From positions 225,552 to 289,551 of the forward strand of contig NZ_FRFA01000001.1 of assembly GCF_900143535.1 (NCBI RefSeq): a DNA stretch of 64,000 bases, in the 5' to 3' direction. The notes under the pieces were generated by a model that saw only the letters and a program-made list of their open reading frames with translations, made no database searches and was not told the origin of the DNA. Positions 16,064-25,662 of this stretch are shown here, piece after piece. How positions within the stretch are numbered: position 1 is the first letter of the stretch; each line of letters opens with the position of its first letter. The stretch comes from Tateyamaria sp. Alg231-49. GTDB taxonomy: Bacteria > Pseudomonadota > Alphaproteobacteria > Rhodobacterales > Rhodobacteraceae. The translations under genes and the position numbers were made by a program.

Positions 16064-18967
16064 GCCCAGAGCCGTGTTGCAGCGCCCACAGACACTTGGA
16101 TGCGTATGCCGTCCGACATCTGGCAGCACTTTCCAACAGCGCGCGCATTTTGATCCTTCGGCCTTTTCAAACAGCACGGCAACACCGGGCACGTCTGTCA
16201 GGCGAAACGCCTCCGCCGGGGCTGGATCGGACGTGATCGTGATCTGCGAGGTGATGCACAGATCCTCAAAAGGAACCGATTGTAGCTTGGCTGCGAGATC
16301 AGCGTCTTCCACGAACACAATCGGGGCGGCCTCAAGTGATGCACCGATCACCTTTTCCGTCCGTTGCACCTCGAGCGCGGCTGTCACGACACGCCGAGCG
16401 CCGCGCAGTCCGCTCCATTTTTGAACGATCTCGTCGTTGCGCCAGCTGCTCGGCGTTTCTGGCATGTCCACTAGATGGACCGAACTGTCGTCGCCGGGGA
16501 ACCGTTCAAGCCAGACCTCTTCCATAGTGAACACAAGGATCGGGGCGAGCCATGTGGTCAGCCGGTGGAACAGGATGTCCAGCACTGTGCGCGCCGCACG
16601 GCGCCGCGCTGTGTCCCCGTCACAATAAAGCGCATCCTTGCGCACATCAAAGTAAAACGCGGACAGATCCACCGTGGCAAAGTTGAAGACTGCCGAGAGG
16701 ACCTTTTGGAAATCAAAAGCCGCGTAGCCTTCGCGTACTGTGACATCCAGTTCGGCCAGACGGTGCAGCACCCATTGTTCCAGTTCGGGCATATCGGCAG
16801 GATCTGTCCTGTCGGCTTCGGTAAAGTCCGCCAGCGAGCCCAACATGTAGCGCATCGTGTTGCGCAAACGGCGATAGCTGTCGGCCACGCCTTTGAGGAT
16901 TTCCGGCCCGATCCGCTGGTCAGCGGTGTAGTCCGTCTGGGCCACCCAAAGCCGCAGGATGTCGGCGCCATACTGGTCCACCACCTTTTGCGGCACGATG
17001 GTGTTGCCGATGGATTTGGACATTTTCATGCCCTTTGCATCCAGCGTGAACCCGTGCGTCACAACATTGCGGTAAGGCGCGCGGCCCATGGTGCCAACGG
17101 CCTGCAAGAGCGAGGAATGGAACCAGCCGCGGTGTTGGTCGGTGCCTTCCATATATACGTCTGCGATACCGTCTTCGGTCCCATCCGGGCGGTCGCGCAG
17201 GGTGAATGCGTGGGTCGAGCCGGAGTCGAACCACACATCAAGGATGTCCATGACCTGATCATAATCATCCGGGTTCACGATCCCTTCGAGAAAGCGCTGT
17301 TTGGCCCCTTCGTCATACCATGCATCCGCCCCTTCGGCCTCAAAGGTCGACGTAATGCGACGGTTGACCTGCGGGTTGCGCAGCAGGAAATCGTCATCCG
17401 TGGGCAGCGCGCCCTTTTTGGTGAAGCAGGTGAGCGGAACGCCCCAAGCCCGCTGGCGGGACAGAACCCAGTCGGGCCGCGCCTCCATCATAGAGTGCAG
17501 GCGGTTGCGCCCCGATTTAGGGGTCCAGTTGACGTTGTCAATTTCGGTCAACGCGCGTTCGCGGATGGTGGTGCCGTAGGTGTCCTGTCCGTCGCCGACC
17601 GGTTTGTCGATAGCGGCAAACCACTGTGGCGTGTTGCGGTAGATCACCGGCGCCTTGGAGCGCCACGAATGCGGGTAGCTGTGTTTGATCTTGCCACGCG
17701 CCAGCAGCCCGCCCACTTCGGCCAGCTTGTCGATCACGGCTGCGTTGGCGTTCCCTTCTTTCCCGTTGGGCTTCAGGATCGCCTTGCCACCAAAGAACGG
17801 CAGGTCATCGCGGAAGCGCCCGTCCGGGTTCACGTTGTAGGTAATCACCTGTTCGAGCATGCCCAGATCACGGTAAAGTTCGTACTCCTCGAGACCGTGC
17901 GATGGTGCGCAGTGGACGAAACCCGTGCCTTCGGTGTCGGTCACAAAGTCGGCGGCGCGGAAGTCGCGGATGTCGTCCCATTGGCCTTCCGCACCCTCAG
18001 CCCCGTTCAAGGGGTGCGTGAGGGTGATCTTGGCCAGATCATCCTGTGTGACGTCGCACAGACGGCGATACATCGTGTCATCAAGGCGCGCGCGGCCCAA
18101 CACGTCCGCCGCCAGATTGTCGGCGAGGATGTAGCGGTCGCCGATATTGGCCCAGCATTCCTCGGGCCGTCCGGTCACTTCGTAGAGGCCGTAAGAAATG
18201 TCGGCGCCATAGACGACCGCTTTGTTCGATGGCATGGTCCACGGCGTCGTGGTCCAGATCACGACTTGCGCGCTGTCGAGCGTCGCATCGCCCGTGCCCA
18301 CAACCTTGAACTTCACCCAGATCGTGAAACTGTCCTTGTCGTGATATTCGACCTCGGCCTCAGCCAACGCGGTTTGCTCAACCGGTGACCACATCACAGG
18401 CTTTGATCCCTGATAGAGCGTGCCGTTCATCAGGAACTTCATGAACTCTTCGGCGATCACCCGTTCGGCGTGGAAATCCATGGTCAGGTAGGGATTGTCC
18501 CAGTTGCCCGTGATCCCAAGTCGCTTGAATTCCTCGCGCTGGATGTCGACCCAGTGTTCAGCAAAGGCACGGCATTCCCCCCGGAATTCGTTGATCGGCA
18601 CGTCGTCCTTATTGCGGCCCTTTTTGCGGTACTGTTCCTCGATCTTCCACTCGATGGGCAAACCGTGGCAGTCCCAGCCGGGGATATAGCGCGCATCGAA
18701 CCCCATCATTTGGTGAGATCGGACAATCATGTCCTTGATCGTCTTGTTCAGTGCGTGCCCGATATGCAGGTTGCCGTTGGCGTAAGGAGGGCCATCGTGC
18801 AGGGTAAAGGACTCTCGGCCTTCTTTCTCACGCAGCCGGTCATAGACGCCAATCCGTGCCCAGCGCTCCAGCCACTCCGGCTCGCGCTTGGGCAGGCCTG
18901 CACGCATGGGAAAGTCGGTACGTGGCAGGTTCAGGGTCTGTTTGTATTCAGGTGTATCGGCGCACAT
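16061..18967 (-). CDS. ileS: Isoleucyl-tRNA synthetase
   Basis: This class I synthetase charges tRNA-Ile. The 968-residue product has the HIGH motif at 68-71, a full-length CP1 editing domain (GWDCHGLPIEWK before it, TTPWTMPSNKA within it), KMSKS at 648-652 and a C-terminal zinc-binding pair CARCW and CGRC close to the end. Length fits the bacterial type with the zinc finger. ATG at 18967 has GAAGGA eight bases upstream. The stop codon is part of a strong hairpin repeat. It appears monocistronic. Confidence 0.98.
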   Translation of the reverse strand: MCADTPEYKQTLNLPRTDFPMRAGLPKREPEWLERWARIGVYDRLREKEGRESFTLHDGPPYANGNLHIGHALNKTIKDMIVRSHQMMGFDARYIPGWDCHGLPIEWKIEEQYRKKGRNKDDVPINEFRGECRAFAEHWVDIQREEFKRLGITGNWDNPYLTMDFHAERVIAEEFMKFLMNGTLYQGSKPVMWSPVEQTALAEAEVEYHDKDSFTIWVKFKVVGTGDATLDSAQVVIWTTTPWTMPSNKAVVYGADISYGLYEVTGRPEECWANIGDRYILADNLAADVLGRARLDDTMYRRLCDVTQDDLAKITLTHPLNGAEGAEGQWDDIRDFRAADFVTDTEGTGFVHCAPSHGLEEYELYRDLGMLEQVITYNVNPDGRFRDDLPFFGGKAILKPNGKEGNANAAVIDKLAEVGGLLARGKIKHSYPHSWRSKAPVIYRNTPQWFAAIDKPVGDGQDTYGTTIRERALTEIDNVNWTPKSGRNRLHSMMEARPDWVLSRQRAWGVPLTCFTKKGALPTDDDFLLRNPQVNRRITSTFEAEGADAWYDEGAKQRFLEGIVNPDDYDQVMDILDVWFDSGSTHAFTLRDRPDGTEDGIADVYMEGTDQHRGWFHSSLLQAVGTMGRAPYRNVVTHGFTLDAKGMKMSKSIGNTIVPQKVVDQYGADILRLWVAQTDYTADQRIGPEILKGVADSYRRLRNTMRYMLGSLADFTEADRTDPADMPELEQWVLHRLAELDVTVREGYAAFDFQKVLSAVFNFATVDLSAFYFDVRKDALYCDGDTARRRAARTVLDILFHRLTTWLAPILVFTMEEVWLERFPGDDSSVHLVDMPETPSSWRNDEIVQKWSGLRGARRVVTAALEVQRTEKVIGASLEAAPIVFVEDADLAAKLQSVPFEDLCITSQITITSDPAPAEAFRLTDVPGVAVLFEKAEGSKCARCWKVLPDVGRHTHPSVCGRCNTALG

Positions 18968-19151
18968 CGGGGGCGTCCTTCATAGATCATTTTGGGCGAG
19001 GAATGGCATGGGCGGTGCGATAAGCTCAAGCACCTTTGTCCGGCGGCTCGAAAGTGGGATCAGAGCGCCGGGGATATAATTCGCAGAATGATGGTCGCAT
19101 GCATCATGCTCGGCTTATATGACGCAGGTGCCGCGCTCTACAAGTCCCCCA

Positions 19152-19195
19152 CTTCTCTGATTTAGAAAATCCCGGAGCGCGAGGCAGAGCCTCGC
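19152..19195 (-). repeat. Modular gene-end repeat, copy A2
   Basis: On the minus strand: stem-loop GCGAGGC-TCT-GCCTCGC, then GCTCCGGGATTTTCTAAATC and AGAGAAG. It shares the hairpin-plus-tail order and the ATTTT...ATCAGAGAAG tail with the copies near 61.2 kb. It lies just after the DUF2339 gene's terminator, in the same orientation. Confidence 0.6.
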
Positions 19196-19223
19196 AAAAC
19201 GCACCCGCGCAGCACGCGGGTGC
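19192..19223 (-). terminator. Rho-independent terminator of the DUF2339 gene
   Basis: On the minus strand GCACCCGCG and CGCGGGTGC pair around a five-base loop, followed by GTTTTGCG. The T-run is short. It starts 17 bases after the stop at 19240. Confidence 0.65.
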
Positions 19224-19239
19224 CAAACATCTGGCGCGC

Positions 19240-21936
19240 TCAATCAAAAGACGCCCGTGCCTGCGCCCAGCGGTCAAACCACGCAAGGGCTGACAGCGAC
19301 AGGCCCAAGACCACAAGGGACAGCACGCGGGTCAGCCCATCAAGACCGGAAATGTCGATAAGGAACACTTTGGCCACCGCCAACCCGATCACCACAAGTC
19401 CAGCTCGACGCAGCATGGTCGAGCCACGAGCAAGAGACTGATAGAACAGCGCGGCCCCAACCACGAGCAGCGCGACCGTGTAGCTGTAAAGTTCAGGCTG
19501 CAAAAACCCATTGCTCAGTTCCATCCCCTGAGCGCCCTGCCAGACATGGCGCAGCGCCGCAAAGGCCCAGACCGCCGACAGCCCGACAGCGACGCCAAAC
19601 AAACCAAGCCGCAGGAACCTGTAGCGCAGCTGCCAAGCGGCCAGACCCAGCACAATGGCCGGAAACAGGTAGGCCACAAGAAGCGTGTTGAAGACTGCAG
19701 GACCCGCAACGTCACTCCCCCAATTTGTCAAAAGCGGCGAAAGGACCGTGAGCCCGAGGGCCAGAGCGCCAAAACCGATCAATCCGAACACAGTCGCAAG
19801 TCCCGCCCGCACGATACCCAAAAGGCCGCCAAGATCCTGCAGGCGCAGCAATTGCGCCGTCATCAACCCCAGCCATATCGTGGCATAAAGGCCCATGGCC
19901 CAGTGCGAGTTGCTGTTGTCGACGCCCGACATCCGCTCGAGCAAGCGGAACAGCAACAGAGACATCAGTGTCCCGCCCGTGGACCATGCGGCGGTATCAA
20001 GCATAACAGTCGCACTGACCCGCCCCTTTCCGCTGATCGCCCACAAAGAGGCCACGAAAGCCGCAAGCGCGCCGCCATAGGCCAGCAGGATCTCCCAAAC
20101 GGGTGCGCCCAGTGCCCATGGCAATCCCGGATTAGCAATCAACCGAGCTCCCACGGCAATCACTCCCACGCTCACGGCCAACTGCATCAGCGGCAGGTCA
20201 AACCGCCGGTCCAGAACCGCAGCCACCAGCACTGTGATCGCCAGCGCCACTGTGAGAGCAGCAGAGGACAGGATCAGAACGAGGCCAAAACTGATTGCTG
20301 CCATCGCCGATAGAACAAACAAAGACGCCCGCGTTTTGTCCTCTCCGTCCACTCGAGCGAACCGCAGCGCGAGCGCGACCATGACCGCGGCCATCACCAT
20401 TGCATGGAGCGCCCAAGGATAGGCTCCTATGACCTGTGCGGGTTGCCATGTAACCTCAAGCGCAATCGCCATTGCAGGCGCGAACACGGCAGCCCCGATG
20501 GCCCACGCGACCCCAAAACCGGGTCGCAGAGCGCGCCCTGCCGCTAGCGCGCTCAGACCAAGACCAAGCCCCCAGAGCATCGTTACGGCAAAGGGATAGT
20601 CAGCCTCGGCGCTCTCGGCATAAGCGGCCTCAAATGCGCGCAGCACAGATCCGCCCATCTGCCCTTCCAAAGCCACGACGCCGATCAACCCAAGGGCGGG
20701 CAGCAAAGCCATGTCCTGCAAGGCAGGCGCTGACAACGACCACAGTGCCAGTGCGACCGCCAGAACGACCAGACCCGTGACCCCGGGCCAGAACGCATCC
20801 GCGCCTATGCTACTTGTCCAGATCAGACCAAGACTGGCCATTGCCACGGCAACAAAGGCAAGGGCTGTCGGAAATTCGGTACGTGGACCCGAGTGCTGCA
20901 TTGCCCAACCGGACACAAGCAAACCATCATGATCGGGCCAGACACTCCGGGCCGGAATGAGTATCGCCAAGCCTGCAATCGCCAGCACAAAAACCTGAAA
21001 CCCGACCGTCAGGCTTGTCCCGCCGCCCTGTAACGTGAGCCAGCCCATGCCAAACCCCAATGCGACGCTCAACAAAGACACCCAAGCCCAGCGGCGCAAC
21101 GTATCGACCGCAAGACCCACCGCGGTGACAATCCCGAAATAGAGGTAAAGCCAGTTGGTTGCAGGCTCCGTGCTGCCGACCAGCAATGGCGCCGCAAAGG
21201 CCCCGACCACGCCAACAGTCGTCAGCAGCGGGCCGTGCAACCAGCCAAGGGCCACGCCCAACAGCCCCACGCTTGCCATGCCGGCAAACGCAACCTCAAC
21301 TCCGATCAGATCATAAAGAAGGCGCGCGGCAGCGACCGCGCCAAACAACGACACCAAGCCTGCTCCCGAAAAGACGGACGGGATATAGGCCGTCGTGCTG
21401 TCCGGACCGTCACCATAGCGGCGGCGGATCGCCTCGCCCCCTCCGATCAAAACAGCCCCAAAGGTCAGTGCTGCAAGTACACGGGCTGTGGGAGGGAACA
21501 GGTCGTTCTCGACCCCGTATTGCACAAGAAACAACCCGGCCAGCGCAAGAGAAAGGGCCGAGACCACGTAAAACCAGTTGTTCACAGCCCACGACAGAGC
21601 GATCTGCCCACGGCTTGGGCCGCTTGGAATGGGAGGTGGTTCAACAGCTTTTCTGGCCGCGACCACACGGGCTGCGGCAGGTTTTGCGGGTTGCGCAGGC
21701 GCTTTGTCTTTGTTTTCGGCGGGTTTTGGAGATGTCGCGGGTGTTTTGGATTTATCCCGTTCTGGCGAAAGTTCGCCGGGCTTTGTTGCAGGAGCCCCCG
21801 CCATCAGGCGTGCCACATCCGCTTCCAGCGTTGCGATCCGGCCGCGCAGACCTGACTGCGCCACGAGCAGGTAAATCACACCAACGGGTATGGCCAAAAC
21901 CACCAGACCCAACAAAACAGCCAAAGGTTCCATCAT
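19240..21936 (-). CDS. DUF2339 domain polytopic membrane protein
   Basis: An 898-residue protein with one N-terminal helix (residues 5-27), a short coiled segment, a proline/alanine/lysine-rich linker (about 50-105), then more than twenty predicted hydrophobic helices. The IALSWAVNNWFYVVSALSLALAGLFLVQYGVE region at the first helix pair, including the NWFY core, is typical of DUF2339 proteins, whose function is unknown. They have been suggested to act at the cell envelope. The start may be ATG at 21936 or 21933 (AAAGGAT upstream). It stands alone, with its own terminator. Confidence 0.85.
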   Translation of the reverse strand: MMEPLAVLLGLVVLAIPVGVIYLLVAQSGLRGRIATLEADVARLMAGAPATKPGELSPERDKSKTPATSPKPAENKDKAPAQPAKPAAARVVAARKAVEPPPIPSGPSRGQIALSWAVNNWFYVVSALSLALAGLFLVQYGVENDLFPPTARVLAALTFGAVLIGGGEAIRRRYGDGPDSTTAYIPSVFSGAGLVSLFGAVAAARLLYDLIGVEVAFAGMASVGLLGVALGWLHGPLLTTVGVVGAFAAPLLVGSTEPATNWLYLYFGIVTAVGLAVDTLRRWAWVSLLSVALGFGMGWLTLQGGGTSLTVGFQVFVLAIAGLAILIPARSVWPDHDGLLVSGWAMQHSGPRTEFPTALAFVAVAMASLGLIWTSSIGADAFWPGVTGLVVLAVALALWSLSAPALQDMALLPALGLIGVVALEGQMGGSVLRAFEAAYAESAEADYPFAVTMLWGLGLGLSALAAGRALRPGFGVAWAIGAAVFAPAMAIALEVTWQPAQVIGAYPWALHAMVMAAVMVALALRFARVDGEDKTRASLFVLSAMAAISFGLVLILSSAALTVALAITVLVAAVLDRRFDLPLMQLAVSVGVIAVGARLIANPGLPWALGAPVWEILLAYGGALAAFVASLWAISGKGRVSATVMLDTAAWSTGGTLMSLLLFRLLERMSGVDNSNSHWAMGLYATIWLGLMTAQLLRLQDLGGLLGIVRAGLATVFGLIGFGALALGLTVLSPLLTNWGSDVAGPAVFNTLLVAYLFPAIVLGLAAWQLRYRFLRLGLFGVAVGLSAVWAFAALRHVWQGAQGMELSNGFLQPELYSYTVALLVVGAALFYQSLARGSTMLRRAGLVVIGLAVAKVFLIDISGLDGLTRVLSLVVLGLSLSALAWFDRWAQARASFD

Positions 21937-22024
21937 TTATCCTTTTGAGATCACTCTAAAAATAGGAACGGACAAGCGTAATCAAAAGGCATGGAATACC
22001 CGACTTATGCGCGCAACAGACAGC

Positions 22025-22565
22025 TCATACAGTTTCCAGCCCGTTTTCCGATATCGAATTAACCGTCACCCACAGCAAAAACACCCGGACGCGATGCTTC
22101 AGTCTGAGAGCGCGCGCCAACATCTGGGCCAATGCGCTGGCCGATACCCATTCGTTACTATTGAGCCGGATGTGAAACAGCAGCTTTTCGCATTGTTCAT
22201 AATGGTGCGCCCGCACGGCATCACAAACCGAGTGCCAAACTTCATCGCCCGCACTTTGCCGCGCCCGACAAGGTTAGTGCCCCTGATGCCTGCTAGAAAA
22301 CCCATTTGGCTTTCGATCCGGGCCAAAGTGCACGCCTGACTGGCGATGGCAAGGTCCTCGAGCACGACAGCGCACAGCCTTTCAGCCCCTGCATAGACGC
22401 CCGCTACCACGCCTGCCAGGCCACCGCCACGAAGGCCACGTCAAACACATCTTCCTTGTGCAGGGACAGGTCCGGTACATGCACTATGGCCACTCCGCGC
22501 AGGGTCGGCGGATCAATGATCTGATGCTTGGCCAAGACGACAGCGGGGTGCGCACCATGGTATCG
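22025..22565 (-). pseudogene. Probable decayed gene in three frames
   Basis: The 650 bases between the DUF2339 and ycjF-like genes hold no intact gene. On the minus strand, three consecutive protein-like stretches occur in different frames. They are about 22562-22412 (containing IIDPPTLRGVAIVHVPDL), about 22430-22200 (containing CAVVLEDLAIASQACTLARI) and about 22273-22025 (containing NEWVSASALAQMLARAL and ending in a stop). Their composition looks coding, and they are in order, as expected for a gene broken by two or more frameshifts. I cannot name the parent family. Sequencing error or a noncoding origin remains possible. Confidence 0.35.
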
Positions 22566-22592
22566 AGATCAGCGAAAGAGTTTCCATTGGCG

Positions 22593-23606
22593 TCAACCCT
22601 TTGGGTCAGATGCCTTTGACGGGAACAGCCCGCTGAGGGCCTGTTTGACCAATTGGCGTGCTTTGGGACGTTTGCCAGCCTGAAAGGCGAGCGGGCGGCA
22701 CACTTCGATGGCCGCGACCCCGACGCGGGCCGTGAGCGCACCGTTCACCAAACCCTCGCCAAAACGGCGCGACAATTTACCAAGGATCGAGCCTCCAAGC
22801 AGCGGTTCAAGCATGTCGTCGCCCACTGCCACGGCGCCTGTGGCGACCAGATGGGTCATCACCGCGCGTGTCAGCCGCCAACTGCCCAAGAACCCGCCGC
22901 GTCCGCCGTAGACTTCTGCGATCCGACGGATCATGCGCAAATTGGCCGTGAGCGCGGCGACCACATCGGCGAGCGCGATCGGCACCAGAGCGGTTACGGT
23001 GGCGACCTGTCGTGTGGCTGAGGCAACTTCCCGCTCTGCTGCCGCGTCCAGCGGGGACAGCAGCGTATCTTCTGCCAGTGCAATCAGGCCCAACGCGTCC
23101 ATCTGATCACCACGCAATTCGGCCAGCCGGGACCGCCCCCATTCGGTGTCCGGGCGCGCCTTGTAGAGAGACACAAGGCGGTCGGTGACGACCCGTGCTG
23201 CCGAAAGATCTTGGTTTTCAAGGGCCTCAGATGCAGCGTGCCGCAACCCGTCGATACGGGTCAGTCGGTTGAGCGCTGCAAGCTCGCGCAAGGCGATACC
23301 CAACAGGATCAGCACAAATGCTCCGGTAAGGCAGGCAAAAGTCCAGCCCACAGTTGGTGAGCGTTCGATCCAGCCAGTGACAAAATCCCATGCTGCCGCG
23401 CTGACCACGGCGGTCAGCAACGCCCCCGCAACGGCCCAGAACGCCCGCGCCAGACGCGAGGGCTTGCGGGCCATTGTGCGCGCAGCCATCTGCATGGCCG
23501 CCCCGGAAGGAGCCGGTAAATCCATGTCAGGCACGGGTGGCGCGTCACTGACAGCCGGTGCCACATCGCCTTCAAGGTCGATCAGGACGGGTCCTTTTTG
23601 CGCCAT
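22593..23606 (-). CDS. YcjF-like DUF697 membrane protein
   Basis: A 337-residue protein of the YcjF/TIGR01620 type. It has an alanine/proline-rich cytoplasmic N-terminus, two transmembrane helices at roughly residues 58-80 and 87-106, then a soluble region with the DUF697 pattern (TALVPIALADVVAALTANLRMIRRIAEVYGGR is its recognisable core; key residues are P, D, N, MIR, YG). Its ATG overlaps the stop of the acetyltransferase gene (TAATG). The partner YcjX ATPase is two genes upstream, the usual pairing in proteobacteria, where the two are linked to envelope stress responses. Confidence 0.85.
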   Translation of the reverse strand: MAQKGPVLIDLEGDVAPAVSDAPPVPDMDLPAPSGAAMQMAARTMARKPSRLARAFWAVAGALLTAVVSAAAWDFVTGWIERSPTVGWTFACLTGAFVLILLGIALRELAALNRLTRIDGLRHAASEALENQDLSAARVVTDRLVSLYKARPDTEWGRSRLAELRGDQMDALGLIALAEDTLLSPLDAAAEREVASATRQVATVTALVPIALADVVAALTANLRMIRRIAEVYGGRGGFLGSWRLTRAVMTHLVATGAVAVGDDMLEPLLGGSILGKLSRRFGEGLVNGALTARVGVAAIEVCRPLAFQAGKRPKARQLVKQALSGLFPSKASDPKG

Positions 23607-24055
23607 TACTGTGCCCCTCGCTTCCATTCCATGCGCATGTCCGGCAACCCTTCATCATTGCCTGCACCATCTGTTTCTTCGACTGTTTCAAAGCCGTGGC
23701 GCATGTAGAACGCCTGTGCGTCTGTGTTGGCTTGAAAGGTCCACAGGCTCAGACGCGCTGCCTTCTCCTTCAGCCCCGCAATCAAAGCAGACCCTATGCC
23801 CGATCGGCGGGCACGTGCTGCGATGTAGAGCGATTGGATATCTTCGTGATCAAGCGCTACAAATCCACTGATCTGCCCGGCGTCTTCGGCGACAGTCACC
23901 CAGCCCTTTTCAATCATATGTCCTGCAAATCCAATATCTTCTGCGCGCGTATGGATGCGGGGCATCCACGCGGTGGTATCGATGAACTCAGACAGAATGC
24001 CGCCCACTTTGCCTGCATCCGTACTGCGCGCCGGGCGCAAATGCACCGCGCTCAT
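23606..24055 (-). CDS. GNAT family N-acetyltransferase
   Basis: A 149-residue acetyltransferase with the GNAT acetyl-CoA-binding motif IAARARRSGIGSALI (about residues 78-92, R-x-x-G-x-G form) and a C-terminal AQAFYMRHGFE motif. Such enzymes acetylate small amines or protein N-termini; the substrate is unknown. It lies between ycjX and ycjF homologues with ATGA and TAATG overlaps on either side. This insertion makes it a candidate partner of that system, though it may simply be an operon passenger. Confidence 0.88.
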   Translation of the reverse strand: MSAVHLRPARSTDAGKVGGILSEFIDTTAWMPRIHTRAEDIGFAGHMIEKGWVTVAEDAGQISGFVALDHEDIQSLYIAARARRSGIGSALIAGLKEKAARLSLWTFQANTDAQAFYMRHGFETVEETDGAGNDEGLPDMRMEWKRGAQ

Positions 24056-25464
24056 AGCTTGTCCCCAATCAGAAACTGTGCCGCGCGGTCCATACGCATA
24101 TGCGGCGGCCCGTCGCCGGGGCGCAGGTTGAGCGGTGCCGGAGCAAAGCGCATAATCTGGTAGTCCTCATCCAGCCACGCAGCCGCCCCGTCCTTGGCGG
24201 GCGAAAGAATATGGGAGGGATCCTCCGGCAACGCGCCGGGGTAAAAAGCGGCCTGTTTACCAGTGTCGAGTAAAGTGCCCCGCACCACGTCCAGCGGCTC
24301 CCCGTCATGGGTCATCGTTTCCTCGGTTGTGGCGCGCAAAGCGGCCAGTGACAACGCTTGCGTCTCTGCACCGGCAAAACGGGCTCGGTCGCGCGCGTCA
24401 CGTGTCAGCGCCTCCATAATTGCTGTCAGACGCGCGTGCTGAGAGTGGTGCAGATGGTCAGCCTTGGTCGCGGCAAAGAGGATCCGTTCGACCCGCTTGC
24501 CCCGGAACAATCGCGTCAGGAAGGCGTTGCGCCCCGGTTTGAACGCCCCAAGGATATCGGCCATCGCGGCACGCATATCTTCGACCGCCGCGGGCCCGGA
24601 ATGGATCGCGCCCAGCGCGTCGACCAGCACAACCTGTCGGTCGATCCGCGAGAAGTGATCGCGAAAGAACGGGCGCACCACCTGAGATTTATAGGCCTCG
24701 TAACGCCGCGCCATTTCGCGCCGCAAAGATCGGCGCGGGGCATCGCCCGGCGAAAGTGGTGCAAATGTCAGCACGGGCGAGCCGTCGAGATCACCCGGCA
24801 ACAAGAACCGCCCCGGCGTGCAATCGTAGAACCCTGCTGCGCGAGCGGCGTGTAGGTATTCTGCGAAAGCGGCGGCCAGTGACTTGGCCTGCACTTCGTC
24901 CAGTTTGTCGGCACCATCCGTTGCGGCCTCGGCTGTGCAGTACGCTGCACCGGCGTCGCGCGTTGCAAGCCGTGCGAGTGTTGCCGCTGACCAATCGTCA
25001 TAGCTTTGATCCATGAGTGCGAGGTCCAGCAGCCATTCACCGGGGTAGTCGATGATGTCGAGATGCACGGTGCGCGGGCCCTGCAACCCCGCCAATAACC
25101 CGTTCGGTTTGACTCGCAATGATACCCGCAATTCGCTGACCGCGCGTGTGCTATCGGGCCATCGCGGCGGTTGCCCGGTGAGCGCGCCCATGTGTGCCTC
25201 ATAGTCAAAGCGGGGCACGGTATCATCCGGTTGAGGTTGGAGATAGGCAGCAGAAATGCGCCCCTCACTTGCCGCTAGCAGATGTGGCATCCGCCCCCGG
25301 TCCAGCAGGTTGGCAACGAGCGAGGTGATGAACACCGTCTTGCCTGAACGCGCAAGCCCGGTGACCCCCAGCCGGATCGTTGGCGTCCCCACAAGGTCGG
25401 CCCCGGTATCGTATATGCCCTGGGCCACATCGAGCACCCCGTCGGCGATTGTCGTTAGAACCAC
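24052..25464 (-). CDS. YcjX-family P-loop NTPase (DUF463)
   Basis: A 470-residue cytoplasmic GTPase-like protein. The P-loop GLARSGKT is at residues 36-43, and the DUF463 hallmarks IDYPGEWLLDL (around residue 138) and FAATKADHLHHSQH (around 330) are clear. YcjX homologues are phage-shock-associated proteins, usually encoded next to YcjF, as here. The start is GTG at 25464 with AGGAGA eight bases upstream. It is the first gene of ycjX-GNAT-ycjF, divergent from truA across about 200 bases. Confidence 0.9.
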   Translation of the reverse strand: MVLTTIADGVLDVAQGIYDTGADLVGTPTIRLGVTGLARSGKTVFITSLVANLLDRGRMPHLLAASEGRISAAYLQPQPDDTVPRFDYEAHMGALTGQPPRWPDSTRAVSELRVSLRVKPNGLLAGLQGPRTVHLDIIDYPGEWLLDLALMDQSYDDWSAATLARLATRDAGAAYCTAEAATDGADKLDEVQAKSLAAAFAEYLHAARAAGFYDCTPGRFLLPGDLDGSPVLTFAPLSPGDAPRRSLRREMARRYEAYKSQVVRPFFRDHFSRIDRQVVLVDALGAIHSGPAAVEDMRAAMADILGAFKPGRNAFLTRLFRGKRVERILFAATKADHLHHSQHARLTAIMEALTRDARDRARFAGAETQALSLAALRATTEETMTHDGEPLDVVRGTLLDTGKQAAFYPGALPEDPSHILSPAKDGAAAWLDEDYQIMRFAPAPLNLRPGDGPPHMRMDRAAQFLIGDKL

Positions 25465-25662
25465 GTGGCACTTCTCCTTTGGTCATGGGGATGTACATAA
25501 GGTGCAGGGCGTCACATCGCCAGAGACGTGTGGCGTGCACTGATGCGGCGGCAGTCTCCGGAACGCGCTTATCTGGCGAGACAAAGAGGGTTTTTGGGCT
25601 TTGGGGGCTGCGCGCCGGTTCGGCGTTGCCAGCTCCGGGCTTTGGCGTTAGGTGCTCGGGCC

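Noticed and set aside
16475-18388. Long open frame (637 codons) on the plus strand antisense to ileS
   Set aside because: It mirrors the ileS coding strand; such frames are common opposite high-GC genes. It has no family motif and no ribosome site.
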